Shown here: positions 18,307 to 28,008 of the stretch, one piece after another
Position numbering within the stretch: position 1 is the stretch's first letter
Layout of the letters: every line of letters begins with the position of its first letter
DNA from: Denitratisoma sp. DHT3
GTDB taxonomy: Bacteria; Pseudomonadota; Gammaproteobacteria; Burkholderiales; Rhodocyclaceae
Assembly (NCBI RefSeq): GCF_007833355.1
Contig: NZ_CP020914.1
Location: 606,047 to 670,046, forward strand
DNA: 64,000 bases
Reading direction: 5' to 3'
The notes under the pieces: generated by a model
The model's database searches: none
What the model was told of the DNA's origin: nothing
What the model saw: only the letters and a program-made list of their open reading frames with translations
Program-made: the position numbers and the translations under genes

Positions 18307-19824
18307 ATGCGGACCCTACGCGGATTCTGGCGGCTATGTCTGGGGTGCCTGCTGGCACTCGGCCTGCTCCCCCTGGCCCAGGCGGCCGGCAAGCCCAACA
18401 TCCTGGTCATCATGGCCGACGACGTGGGCTACTGGAACGTCGGCGCCTATAACCACGGCATGATGGTGCCCACCCCCAATATCGACCGCATCGCCAGGGA
18501 AGGCATGCTGTTCACCGACCACTACGGCGAGCCCAGTTGTACCGCCGGCCGCGCCGCCTTCATCACCGGCCAGATGCCGATCCGAACGGGCCTGACCACC
18601 GTCGGCCAGCCGGGCGACCGCATCGGCATCAGCGAGAAGGACCCGACCGTGGCCGAGGTGTTGAAGAAGCAGGGCTATCGCACCGGCCAGTTCGGCAAGA
18701 ACCATCTGGGCGACCGCAACGAGTTCCTGCCTACCGTGCATGGTTTCGACGAGTTCTACGGCAACCTCTACCACATGAATACCGAAGAGGAGCCCGAGCA
18801 GATGGACTGGCCCAAGGACCCGGGCTTCAACCAGCGCTACCGGCCGCGCGGCGTGATCCGCGCTACGGCCAGCACGGAAGACGACCCCACGGTCGATCCG
18901 CGTTTCGGCAAGGTCGGCAAGCAAAAGATCCAGGATACGGGCCCGCTGACCAAGAAGCGCATGGAGACCATCGACGACGAGTTCACCGACGCGGCGTTCG
19001 ACTTCATGGATCGTTCCTCCAAGTCCGGCAAGCCCTTCTTCACCTGGCTCAACACCACGCGGATGCACGTCTATACCCATCTCAAGTCCGAGAGCCGCTA
19101 TCTGGCCCAGCCGTATTCGTCGGACTATGACGTCTACGGCAGCGGCATGATGGAACTGGACAAGAACGTGGGGCGCATCCTCAAGTGGCTGGAGGACAAG
19201 AAACTGGCCGACAACACCATCGTGATCTTCACCACCGACAACGGCGCCATGTCCGCCTGGTGGCCCGATGGCGGTTCGACGCCCTTCCGCGGCGAGAAGG
19301 CCACTACCTGGGAAGGCGGCGTGCGGGTGCCGATGCTGGTACGCTGGCCGGGCAGGATCAAGCCGGGTTCCGTCTCCAATGGCATCCAGAGCCACCTGGA
19401 CATCTTGCCCACCCTGGCGGCGGCGGCCGGCGATCCCAATACCGTGGAAGAACTCAAGACCAGTCAGAAAGTTCATCTCGATGGGGTGAACAATCTGGAG
19501 CATTGGCAGGGCAAGGCGCCATCGGCCCGCAATTTCTTCATCTACTACAACGAGCGCGAACTGACCGCCGTGCGCGTCGGTCCCTGGAAGGGCCATTTCA
19601 AGACTCGCGAAGGCTTCTTCGACTGGAACAAACCGGCGGCCCTGCTGTTCAATCTGCGCATGGACCCGTTCGAGAAACAGGATGGCGAAAAGAGCCAGCA
19701 CATGGCCATGGAAAAGAGCTGGATCGGCGGCCTCTTCAAGGACGTGCTGGGCCAGCACATGATGAGCCTGAGGCAGTTCCCCCCGCGCCAGAAAGGCGGT
19801 AGCCTGAGTATCGAAGTCAACTGA
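18307..19824 (+). CDS. Arylsulfatase (type I, exported)
   Basis: This 505-residue protein has a signal peptide (MRTLRGFWRLCLGCLLALGLLPLAQAA). The sulfatase fold begins KPNILVIMADDVGYWNVGAY (metal-binding Asp pair). The modification motif is EPSCTAGRAAF, in which Cys would be converted to formylglycine; it is CTAGR rather than the common CxPSR. Further motifs are GQFGKNHLGD, TTDNGAMSAWWPDGG and FRGEKATTWEGGVRVP. It should hydrolyse sulfate esters in the periplasm. The ATG at 18307 follows AAGGAG at 18295-18300; the open frame extends upstream but lacks these signals. No sulfatase-maturing enzyme is nearby. Confidence 0.9.
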   Translation: MRTLRGFWRLCLGCLLALGLLPLAQAAGKPNILVIMADDVGYWNVGAYNHGMMVPTPNIDRIAREGMLFTDHYGEPSCTAGRAAFITGQMPIRTGLTTVGQPGDRIGISEKDPTVAEVLKKQGYRTGQFGKNHLGDRNEFLPTVHGFDEFYGNLYHMNTEEEPEQMDWPKDPGFNQRYRPRGVIRATASTEDDPTVDPRFGKVGKQKIQDTGPLTKKRMETIDDEFTDAAFDFMDRSSKSGKPFFTWLNTTRMHVYTHLKSESRYLAQPYSSDYDVYGSGMMELDKNVGRILKWLEDKKLADNTIVIFTTDNGAMSAWWPDGGSTPFRGEKATTWEGGVRVPMLVRWPGRIKPGSVSNGIQSHLDILPTLAAAAGDPNTVEELKTSQKVHLDGVNNLEHWQGKAPSARNFFIYYNERELTAVRVGPWKGHFKTREGFFDWNKPAALLFNLRMDPFEKQDGEKSQHMAMEKSWIGGLFKDVLGQHMMSLRQFPPRQKGGSLSIEVN

Positions 19825-19843
19825 GACCCGAGCACCTCGGCGA

Positions 19844-19876
19844 GGGCTGTCCCGGTTCGGCCGCGACAGCCCTTTT
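19844..19876 (+). terminator. Rho-independent terminator after the arylsulfatase
   Basis: The stem GGGCTGTC (19844-19851) pairs perfectly with GACAGCCC (19865-19872) and is followed by TTTT. It lies 20 bases after the stop codon. Confidence 0.8.
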
Positions 19877-19897
19877 CATTCCGTGCAACTGTCCTAA

Positions 19898-21466
19898 CCC
19901 GGATATTTCACCAGCCCTATGATTTGGGCGCGTAGATATGCTGGACGGGTTGATCGTGATGCGTGTGGAGGCATTTGATCAAATCTTGATCAAATAAGCG
20001 AATTTCAGACGGACTTCCCCCAACCCCCGAAGCTCACCATGTCGGGGACGCACTCGGTTGCGGCTATGGAGACGCCAAGGCGTTGGCGGCGATGAAGTAG
20101 ATATCGCGCAGCGGATGGTGCGACGCCAGCAGGATGCGAATGCGCCGCGTATTGCGAATCACCGCCGCCCCGATCTTGAGCAGTTTTACGCGAATCGTCG
20201 CCGCCGTGGCCTTCGCCAGATCGGTGTGCCGGAGCGCGATCTCGCGCAGGCGTTGCATCAGCGTGTAAGCCAATGCCGAGAACAAGATGCGCAGCCAGTT
20301 GGCCAGGAACTTGTGGCAACTGGCGCGCGTACCGAACAGATCCAACTGGGTTTCCTTGATCCGGTTCTCGGCCTCGCCCCGCTGGCAGTAGAGGTCGTCA
20401 TACAGCTCCTCGGCAGGACGGTCGAGGTTGGTCACGATGAAACGCGGATTGGTGCCCTGGACGCCAAACTCCAGGCGGGTGATCAGGCGTCGTTCCCGAT
20501 CCCAGCTCTTGGCGGCGTAGGAGAATTGCCGGATCAGTCGCTGCTTGACCCCGGTGTCGTGGAAAGCCTGCGCCATCGTCTGCTCCCAGTCAGCTACGTG
20601 GCGATGCAGACGGGCATTCCTCGCCATCCCGATGATGTAGCCGACGCCGTGGCGTTCGCACCAGCGGATCAGGCGCTGGCGGCAGAATCCCGAATCCCCG
20701 CGCACAATGATCCGCAGGGCCGGCCAGGTCTGGCGTAGCCGGGTCACGATCAGCTTGATTACGGCGGCCGCATGCTTGGCACCGTCGATCCGGCTGCGGC
20801 GCAGGACGCAGGCGAGCATGGCCTTGCCAGCGAACACATACAGGGGCAGGTAGCAGTAGTGGTCGTAGTAGGCGTGGAACTCGGTCTGTTCCTGTTCCCC
20901 GTGCAGCGGGATGTCGGAGGCGTCGATGTCCAGCACCAGTTCCTCCGGACAGGTCGCCTGGCTAGCAATGAACTGGTCGACCAGTACCCGGTTCAAGGCC
21001 ACGATGTCCGATCGCGTGGCCCGCTGCTCCAGCCGACACAGGGTCGGGCTGCTGCCCAATTCATCACCCGTGCCGACGGCGGTTTGCATCAGCGGGTCGT
21101 TGCGCAGGGCGGCATGGTCGTTCAGATCCTCGTACCCGCAGCACAGGGCATACAGGCGCTGGGCGACCAGGTCGCGCATCCCATGCGTGATGCGATCCTG
21201 ATCCCGTGGGTCGTGCAGTGCTTCCGCTACCGCACGTGACAATCCAATGCGCCGGTCGACTTGCCGCAGCAGCATCAGGCCGCCATCGGAACTGAGCGCG
21301 CCACCCTCAAAATTCGCCTCAATCGTGCAACGACCCAGGCGCCCAAACTCCATGTCCCCACGCGTACAATTTGGCATCGGCGGAATACTCCGTTAACCCT
21401 GTCTCGACACCAGTATTAACGCGCCTCACGGCGATTCCGCCGACCTACTTTCGTGAAATATTCGGG
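19898..21466 (-). mobile_element. Complete IS1380-family insertion sequence
   Basis: This 1569-bp element is bounded by 14-bp terminal inverted repeats with one mismatch: CCCGGATATTTCAC at 19898-19911, and the reverse complement of CCCGAATATTTCAC at 21453-21466. It is flanked by a 4-bp target duplication CTAA (19894-19897 and 21467-21470), as expected for IS1380. It encodes one full-length transposase on the minus strand. It lies between the arylsulfatase terminator and moxR, ending 25 bases before the moxR ATG. Confidence 0.93.
20064..21377 (-). CDS. IS1380 family transposase
   Basis: This 437-residue DDE transposase is apparently intact. Catalytic Asp residues are in VLDIDASDIPLHG (about residue 148) and IIVRGDSGFCR (about residue 230), and the Glu is in CQRGEAENRIKETQLD (about residue 335). 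The N-terminus GGALSSDGGLMLLRQVDRRIGL and the RL(YA)LCCGYEDLNDHAALR segment are typical of the family. It fills most of the surrounding insertion sequence. Confidence 0.95.
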   Translation of the reverse strand: MPNCTRGDMEFGRLGRCTIEANFEGGALSSDGGLMLLRQVDRRIGLSRAVAEALHDPRDQDRITHGMRDLVAQRLYALCCGYEDLNDHAALRNDPLMQTAVGTGDELGSSPTLCRLEQRATRSDIVALNRVLVDQFIASQATCPEELVLDIDASDIPLHGEQEQTEFHAYYDHYCYLPLYVFAGKAMLACVLRRSRIDGAKHAAAVIKLIVTRLRQTWPALRIIVRGDSGFCRQRLIRWCERHGVGYIIGMARNARLHRHVADWEQTMAQAFHDTGVKQRLIRQFSYAAKSWDRERRLITRLEFGVQGTNPRFIVTNLDRPAEELYDDLYCQRGEAENRIKETQLDLFGTRASCHKFLANWLRILFSALAYTLMQRLREIALRHTDLAKATAATIRVKLLKIGAAVIRNTRRIRILLASHHPLRDIYFIAANALASP

Positions 21467-21491
21467 CTAACTGTCCTTTCAGCGTGTGACC

Positions 21492-22469
<978 letters not shown>

Positions 22470-22474
22470 GCGTC

Positions 22475-23449
22475 ATGTTCGGCAAGCGCGCCGTCGCGTC
22501 CACCACTGTTGATGGTGCCGGCGTCCATGTGACCCTGGCCGAACTGGTTGCCCTGGAACACCGCCGCTTGGCCGGCGCCGCCGCGCCGCGCCGGCCGCTT
22601 GCCAGCCTGCTGGTCGGTCGCCACGGTTCCCGCATGCGCGGGCGGGGCCTCGATTTCCTGGAAATGCGCCACTATCTGCCCGGCGACGACGTGCGCGCCA
22701 TCGACTGGCGCGTCAGCGCCCGCACCGGCCGACCCCATGTGCGGGTCTATGCCGAAGAGCGCGACCGGCCCGTGGTGCTGGTGGTGGACCAGCGCCAGAA
22801 CATGTTCTTCGCCACCCGCCGCGCCATGAAGTCGGTGGTGGCCGCCGAGGCCGCCGCCCTCCTGGGCTGGGCCCTGCGCCAGGGCGGCGACCGGGTCGGC
22901 GCCGTGGTGTTCGACGACCGGGATCTGGCCAGTTTCACCCCCCACCGGGGCCGCGCCGGCTGGCTGCGCATCCTGGGCGAGATCGCTCGCCGCAACCAGT
23001 TGCTGAGGGCGGAATCCAACCGCCCATCGGCACCCGCCATGCTCGACGAGGCCCTGGCGCGGCTGCTGCAAACTCTCGTGCCCGGCCATCTGATCGTGCT
23101 GCTCTCGGATTTCGACGGTGCCGGCGAGGCGAGCCATGCCCTGATCGCCCAGCTGGCCCGCCGCCATGAACTGCTGGCCATGCCTGTCTGGGATCCGGGG
23201 GCGGGGCTTTGGCCCGAGCGGGGGCAGTACGTCGTCAGCGACGGCTCCCTGCAACTGGCCCTGACCGGAGGCGACACGGCCCAGCGCCAGCGCCTGGCCG
23301 ACCTGGCCGCCGCCCATCGCCAGGAAATCCAGCGCTGGCGCGAGGAACTGGCCGTGCCCATGCTGCCCCTGACCACCGCCGAGGACGCGGTTACGCAACT
23401 GCGCCGGACCCTGGCCGTCGATCCCGGAAGGCAGGTGGATGGACGCTGA
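22475..23449 (+). CDS. DUF58 domain-containing protein
   Basis: This 324-residue protein has the DUF58 signature RGLDFLEMRHYLPGDDVRAIDWRVSARTGRPHVRVYAEERDRPVVLVVD (about residues 57-105), followed by a VWA-like half-domain (DQRQNMFF..., LIVLLSDFD). DUF58 genes nearly always follow moxR; the protein is thought to be a substrate-binding partner of the MoxR/VWA system. It starts 5 bases after moxR and overlaps the next gene by 11 bases. Confidence 0.93.
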   Translation: MFGKRAVASTTVDGAGVHVTLAELVALEHRRLAGAAAPRRPLASLLVGRHGSRMRGRGLDFLEMRHYLPGDDVRAIDWRVSARTGRPHVRVYAEERDRPVVLVVDQRQNMFFATRRAMKSVVAAEAAALLGWALRQGGDRVGAVVFDDRDLASFTPHRGRAGWLRILGEIARRNQLLRAESNRPSAPAMLDEALARLLQTLVPGHLIVLLSDFDGAGEASHALIAQLARRHELLAMPVWDPGAGLWPERGQYVVSDGSLQLALTGGDTAQRQRLADLAAAHRQEIQRWREELAVPMLPLTTAEDAVTQLRRTLAVDPGRQVDGR

Positions 23450-23936
23450 TCCCCTGAGCGGGCTCCAGGATATTGCCCTGCCGACGCCACCGTCCTGGCT
23501 GCCGCCCCAGGGGCCAGGCTGGTGGCTGCTGGGCCTCTTGCTCCTGGCAGCCTTGGTCTGGGGCGCCTGGCGGTTCCGGCAATGGCGCCGCCGCAACCGC
23601 TATCGGCGCGAAGCCTTGGCGCAACTGGAGCACCTGGCGCCGGGCCTGGAGACCACGGAGGCGCTGGCCGAATTCTCCGCGCTGCTGAAGCGCACAGCCC
23701 TGGCCGTTTTTCCCCGGGAGGCCGTGGCGCCCCTGTCCGGCAACTCCTGGCGGGATTTCCTCCGCGCCAGCGGCGGCCCGGCCTTCGCCGATGCGGCTTG
23801 CGATCCCCTGTTTTCATCCGCTTACCGGGTTGCCTGCGAAACCACGCCGCAACAGCGGGCGGCCCTGATCGCCGCCGCCCGCCAATGGATCGTCGGTCAT
23901 CGTGCCCCGGATGAGGCAGGGGGCCGGCGGCCATGA
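23439..23936 (+). CDS. DUF4381 domain-containing membrane protein
   Basis: This 165-residue protein begins DPLSGLQDIALPTPPSWLPPQGPGW, then has one membrane helix (WWLLGLLLLAALVWGAWRF, about residues 28-46). The cytoplasmic domain contains LEHLAPGLETTEALAEFSALLKRTALAVFPREAVAPLSGNSW, which matches DUF4381. Members occur only in moxR-batA-type operons. It overlaps the genes on either side, indicating coupled translation. Confidence 0.9.
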   Translation: MDADPLSGLQDIALPTPPSWLPPQGPGWWLLGLLLLAALVWGAWRFRQWRRRNRYRREALAQLEHLAPGLETTEALAEFSALLKRTALAVFPREAVAPLSGNSWRDFLRASGGPAFADAACDPLFSSAYRVACETTPQQRAALIAAARQWIVGHRAPDEAGGRRP

Positions 23937-24991
23937 GCGGTTTCGCTTTCGCGGCCTTCAATCCCGGTGCCTTCCTCGCCCATCTGGAGTGGCTTTCCCC
24001 CTGGGTGCTGCTGGCCTTGCCCCTGCCGCTCTTGCTGCTGCGTCTGCCGCCCTATCGGCAACGGCGGCCGGCCTTGCGCATCGCCTTCTTCGACCTGGCC
24101 GTGCGGGGCGCGGGCAGGGCGCCCGAACCCGGTGCCGTGGTGGTGCCGGCGGGCATCGCGCAGACCTTGGTGTTGTCGCTGGCCTGGTGCCTGCTGCTAT
24201 TGGCCCTGGCCCGGCCGGTCTACGTTGAGCCGCCCCTGACGCGCATCCAGCCGGCGCGGGATCTGCTGCTGGCCGTGGATCTCTCCCCCTCGATGCGGGC
24301 TCGGGACTATCGCGACCGCGAAGGCCGGCCCGCCGAGCGCATGGCGGCGGTGCGCGAGGTGCTGGACGAATTCATCGCCCGGCGCGGCGGCGACCGCATC
24401 GGGCTCTTGTTCTTCGGCCAGGAACCCTACGTCCAGGCGCCGTTCACCCTGGAGCACGGCACGGTGCGGGAACTGCTGGCCCAGGCCCGGCCCGGCATGG
24501 CCGGCGGCCGCACCCTGATCGGCGACGCCCTGGGGCTATCGATCCGCATGTTCGAGGCCAGCACCGTGCCGAGCAAGGTGGTGGTGCTGCTCTCCGACGG
24601 CGCCGACACCGGCAGCCGCGTGCCGCCCCTGAAGGCGGCGGGCTTCGCCGCCCGGGCCGGCATCACCGTGCATACCGTGGCCATCGGCGACCCCAAGGCC
24701 GTGGGCGAGGACCGGGTGGACCTGAATGCCCTGGCCGACATCGCCCGTGCCACCGGCGGCCGCGCCTACCGGGCCGAGGACCGGGCCGGTCTTGCGGCCA
24801 TCTACCGGGAACTGGACGCCCTGGAGAAGCAGAACTTCAAGACCCTCTCCTGGCGGCCCCAGCGGCCCCTCTACCCGTGGCCCCTCGGCGCCGCCCTGGT
24901 CCTGCTGTTGGGCTGGCATGGGTTTGCAGCGCTGGTGGCGGGGCTGCGGGCCTGGGGCGAAAAGCGGCCTACGCGGAAGGCGGGTGCATGA
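23933..24991 (+). CDS. VWA domain-containing membrane protein (BatA-like)
   Basis: This 352-residue protein has an N-terminal membrane segment (WVLLALPLPLLLLRLP), a second helix near residues 75-97, then a von Willebrand factor A domain. The MIDAS motif DLSPSMRARD is near residue 117 and the partner segment is SDGADTGSR. A final helix (PLGAALVLLLGWHGFAAL) is near the C-terminus, so the VWA domain is outside the membrane. It overlaps its neighbours by 4 bases on each side. Confidence 0.93.
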   Translation: MSGFAFAAFNPGAFLAHLEWLSPWVLLALPLPLLLLRLPPYRQRRPALRIAFFDLAVRGAGRAPEPGAVVVPAGIAQTLVLSLAWCLLLLALARPVYVEPPLTRIQPARDLLLAVDLSPSMRARDYRDREGRPAERMAAVREVLDEFIARRGGDRIGLLFFGQEPYVQAPFTLEHGTVRELLAQARPGMAGGRTLIGDALGLSIRMFEASTVPSKVVVLLSDGADTGSRVPPLKAAGFAARAGITVHTVAIGDPKAVGEDRVDLNALADIARATGGRAYRAEDRAGLAAIYRELDALEKQNFKTLSWRPQRPLYPWPLGAALVLLLGWHGFAALVAGLRAWGEKRPTRKAGA

Positions 24992-26643
24992 CGAGCGGCT
25001 GGCTGCCGACGGACTTCCATTTCCTGCGCCCCTGGGCGCTCTGGGGACTGGCGCCGCTGTTGCCCTTGCTCTGGCTCGCGGTTTGGCGCGAGGGGAAGGG
25101 CAGCCTGGCCGCCTGGCGCGACCGCATCGATCCCCATCTGCTGGCGGCGCTGACCGTCGGCGGCGGGCGGCGTTTGGGGTTGCGTCCCATCCACACCCTG
25201 CTGCTGGCCCTGGCCCTGGGTTGCGTCGGCCTGGCGGGGCCGGCCTGGCAGCGGGAGCCCATGCCGCTCGCCGAGGACCGGGCGCCCCTGGTGGTGGCCC
25301 TGGACCTTTCGCCCTCGATGGATGCCGTGGATGTCTCGCCGACGCGCCTGGAGCGGGCCAAGCTCAAGCTGCGGGCTTTGCTGGCGCGGCGCCAGGGTGC
25401 CCGCACGGCCTTGCTGGTGTTCGGCGCCAGCGCCCACGGCGTGCTGCCCTTGAGCGAAGACCCGAACCTGCTGCTGACCTACGTGCCGGACCTGGCCACG
25501 GACCTGATGCCGCCGGCCGCGCCCACCGCGCCCAAGGCCACCGCCGCGGCCCTGGTGCTGGCCGCCCGGATGCTGGAAAAGGAGCCGACTCCCGGCAGCA
25601 TCCTGTTCCTCACCGATGGTTTCGATGCCGGACAGGCCCGCGACTTCGTGCTCTTCCGCGAGCATTCCCGCAGCGAGCCGCTGCTGCTGGCCTTCGGCGG
25701 CGATGTCCCGGCGCCGCTACGAGGTGCCGACGGCGGCTACGTCACGGGCGTGGACGGGCGCCGGGTCATGGCCCGCCTGGGCCGGGCGGGGTTGGAAGCG
25801 GCCGCCGCTGGCGGGTTGTGGCTGGCCTCGGCCACCGCCGACGATCGCGACCTCGATGCCGTGGAAGCCCGTCTCCAGCACCACATGGTGCAGGCCCTGG
25901 CGGCGGATCCCGGCGCCCGTTGGCGCGACGAAGGTGTCTGGCTGGCGCTGCCGGTGGCCGTCCTGCTGCTGCTTTGCTTCCGCCCGGGCTGGACGGTGCG
26001 CTGGGGCCAGGCGCTGGCCTTGCCGCTGTGCTTGCTGTTGCTGGGAGCCGGATGGCCCGCCGATGAGGCCCGCGCCGGGGAAGGTGACAGGAGTCAATGG
26101 CGCTTCGCCGATCTCTGGGCCAGCCGCGACCAGCAGGGGCGCTGGCATTTCGAACGCGGGCAATTCGAGGCCGCCGCCGGGGTGTTTGCCGATCCGCTCT
26201 GGCGCGGCATCGCCCTTTACCGCGCCGGGCGCTTCGATGCGGCGGCCGACGCCTTCGCCGCTGTGGAGACGGCCGAGGGCCAATACAACCTGGGCAACGC
26301 CCTGGCCCGCCTGAAGCGTTATCCGGAGGCCATCGCCGCCTACGATCAGGCCCTGGCCCGTCGCCCCGGCTGGCCCGAGGCCTTGGCCAACCGGGCTCTG
26401 CTGGCGGCGCTGCTGCCCAGGGAAGAAGAGGGTGCCCAGAAAGAGGGGGAGGCCAACCCCGACGAACTGGACCAGTCTCCCTTCGGCGAGAAGAAGAAAG
26501 GACGCAAGCACACCCAGCGCCGGCCACTCAGCGAAGCGGAAATCACCCGCCTCTGGCTGGCCCGCATCCAGGTCAGTCCGGCCGGATTCCTGAAGAACCG
26601 CTTCGCCCTCGAAGCCCGGGAAGGAAAGCGGGGACCACCGTGA
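24988..26643 (+). CDS. VWA and TPR domain protein (BatB/BatC-like fusion)
   Basis: This 551-residue protein has two N-terminal membrane segments and a VWA domain with MIDAS DLSPSMDAVD (about residue 105) and LTDGFDAG. A helix (WLALPVAVLLLLCF) follows, then TPR units from about residue 400: YRAGRFDAAADAFAAVETAEGQYNLGNALARLKRYPEAIAAYDQALARRPGWPEALANRALL. The tail is charged and lysine-rich. It joins the BatB VWA and BatC TPR functions in one chain. The ATG at 24988 overlaps the previous stop (ATGA). Confidence 0.93.
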   Translation: MTSGWLPTDFHFLRPWALWGLAPLLPLLWLAVWREGKGSLAAWRDRIDPHLLAALTVGGGRRLGLRPIHTLLLALALGCVGLAGPAWQREPMPLAEDRAPLVVALDLSPSMDAVDVSPTRLERAKLKLRALLARRQGARTALLVFGASAHGVLPLSEDPNLLLTYVPDLATDLMPPAAPTAPKATAAALVLAARMLEKEPTPGSILFLTDGFDAGQARDFVLFREHSRSEPLLLAFGGDVPAPLRGADGGYVTGVDGRRVMARLGRAGLEAAAAGGLWLASATADDRDLDAVEARLQHHMVQALAADPGARWRDEGVWLALPVAVLLLLCFRPGWTVRWGQALALPLCLLLLGAGWPADEARAGEGDRSQWRFADLWASRDQQGRWHFERGQFEAAAGVFADPLWRGIALYRAGRFDAAADAFAAVETAEGQYNLGNALARLKRYPEAIAAYDQALARRPGWPEALANRALLAALLPREEEGAQKEGEANPDELDQSPFGEKKKGRKHTQRRPLSEAEITRLWLARIQVSPAGFLKNRFALEAREGKRGPP

Positions 26644-27995
26644 ATGCAGTACGCATATGCGTCGGAGCGGTCCTGCTGCTGGCACTGGGCCTGCCTGCCT
26701 GGGCGGCCGCGCCTTTCGTGCGCCTGAGCCTCGAACCCGCCGGGCCGGTGGAACTGGGCACGGACCTCATCCTGCGGGTGGAGGTGCTGGTGCCCACCTG
26801 GTTTCTCGATGCGCCGCGCTTTCCCGAGACCATCGAACTGCCCGGCGCGACGGTGGAATTGCAGAAGGGGTCGGCGGAAAACCTTTCCGAATCCATCGCC
26901 GGTAGCACCTGGGCCGGCCTGCGCCGCCGTTACCGCATCCAGCCGCTGAATCCGGGTGAGTTCCGCCTGCCCGAGCTGGCGGTGCCGCTCACCTATGCCC
27001 GGGAGGGCGGCAAGGGGTCCCTGACCGTGACGGCACGGGGCCGGCTGGTCGCGCCTTTCGGGGTGAGGATTCCAGAGGCGGCCGCCCGGCTCGACCCCTT
27101 CATCGCCGCCCGCCGGCTGCACCTCGCCCAGCGCATCGAACGGCCCGAAGGCGCCATGAGTACTTTGGGCGTCGGCGATGCGGTGCGGCGCACGATCGTG
27201 CTCGATACCGATGCGGAGGCCGTGGAATTGTCCGCGGACGCCTGGCCCCAGGGGGCCGGCCTGCGCCTGTATGTCGACCCGCCCCGCAGCCGTGAAACCC
27301 GTACCAATGCCGCCGCCCGCCCGTTGCTGAGCCGGGAGCAGTCCGCCACCTGGGTGTTCGAGCGGCCCGGTCGTTACGAACTGCCGGCCATTACTCTCGA
27401 CTGGTGGGATCTGGACGGCCGCCAGGTGCGCCAGGCCCGCCTGCCTGCCGTGCCGTTGGTCGTGGGGCCGGCGCGGGCGGCGACGGTTTTCGCCTTGCCC
27501 GAGGCCGTGGCGCAACTCGCGCCCGCCGGCCGGCCGGTGTGGGAATCCTTGCGCCCCATCGCCTATGCCTTGGCTGGGGGCGTGCTCCTGTGGCTGGGCT
27601 GGCGTGGGCGGCACCTTGGGCAAGGGGCCGCCCGATGGGCGCGCGGCCGGGCGCAGGACGTGCTGGCTGCGGAGGGGTGGTTGTTCCGGCGCCTGATCCG
27701 GGCCTGCCGCCGTCATGACGGCTCCGCCGCCCGGGCCGCGCTGCAACGCTGGCTCGATGCCTGCGCCGGTCCGGGTGCAGGGCTTACCTCCTGGCTGCTG
27801 GCCAAGTCGCCCTCGGCCGAGTTGGCGGCGGCCTTGGCCGAGCTGGATGCCGCGTTGTATGGCTCCAGGGGCTCCGACGCCGCTGCGCCCTGGTGCGGTA
27901 CCGCCTTGTCCCGTCAACTGATCCTCGCCCGCCGGCATCTGCTCCGGCGGCGCAAGGCAAAGGCTGCTACCCTGCCGGCCACGCTCAATCCCTGA
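26640..27995 (+). CDS. BatD-like protein
   Basis: This 451-residue protein has an N-terminal signal or anchor (RICVGAVLLLALGLPAWAAA) and then a large beta-rich periplasmic part (VRLSLEPAGPVELGTDLILRVEV..., about residues 22-290). One membrane helix (PIAYALAGGVLLWLGWRG) follows near residue 310, with a short cytoplasmic region. This is the BatD (protein BatD, oxygen tolerance) layout. GTG 26640 was chosen because it overlaps the previous stop (GTGA) and exposes the signal peptide. Confidence 0.85.
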   Translation: MNAVRICVGAVLLLALGLPAWAAAPFVRLSLEPAGPVELGTDLILRVEVLVPTWFLDAPRFPETIELPGATVELQKGSAENLSESIAGSTWAGLRRRYRIQPLNPGEFRLPELAVPLTYAREGGKGSLTVTARGRLVAPFGVRIPEAAARLDPFIAARRLHLAQRIERPEGAMSTLGVGDAVRRTIVLDTDAEAVELSADAWPQGAGLRLYVDPPRSRETRTNAAARPLLSREQSATWVFERPGRYELPAITLDWWDLDGRQVRQARLPAVPLVVGPARAATVFALPEAVAQLAPAGRPVWESLRPIAYALAGGVLLWLGWRGRHLGQGAARWARGRAQDVLAAEGWLFRRLIRACRRHDGSAARAALQRWLDACAGPGAGLTSWLLAKSPSAELAAALAELDAALYGSRGSDAAAPWCGTALSRQLILARRHLLRRRKAKAATLPATLNP

Positions 27996-28008
27996 TCCCG
28001 AGTTTTCC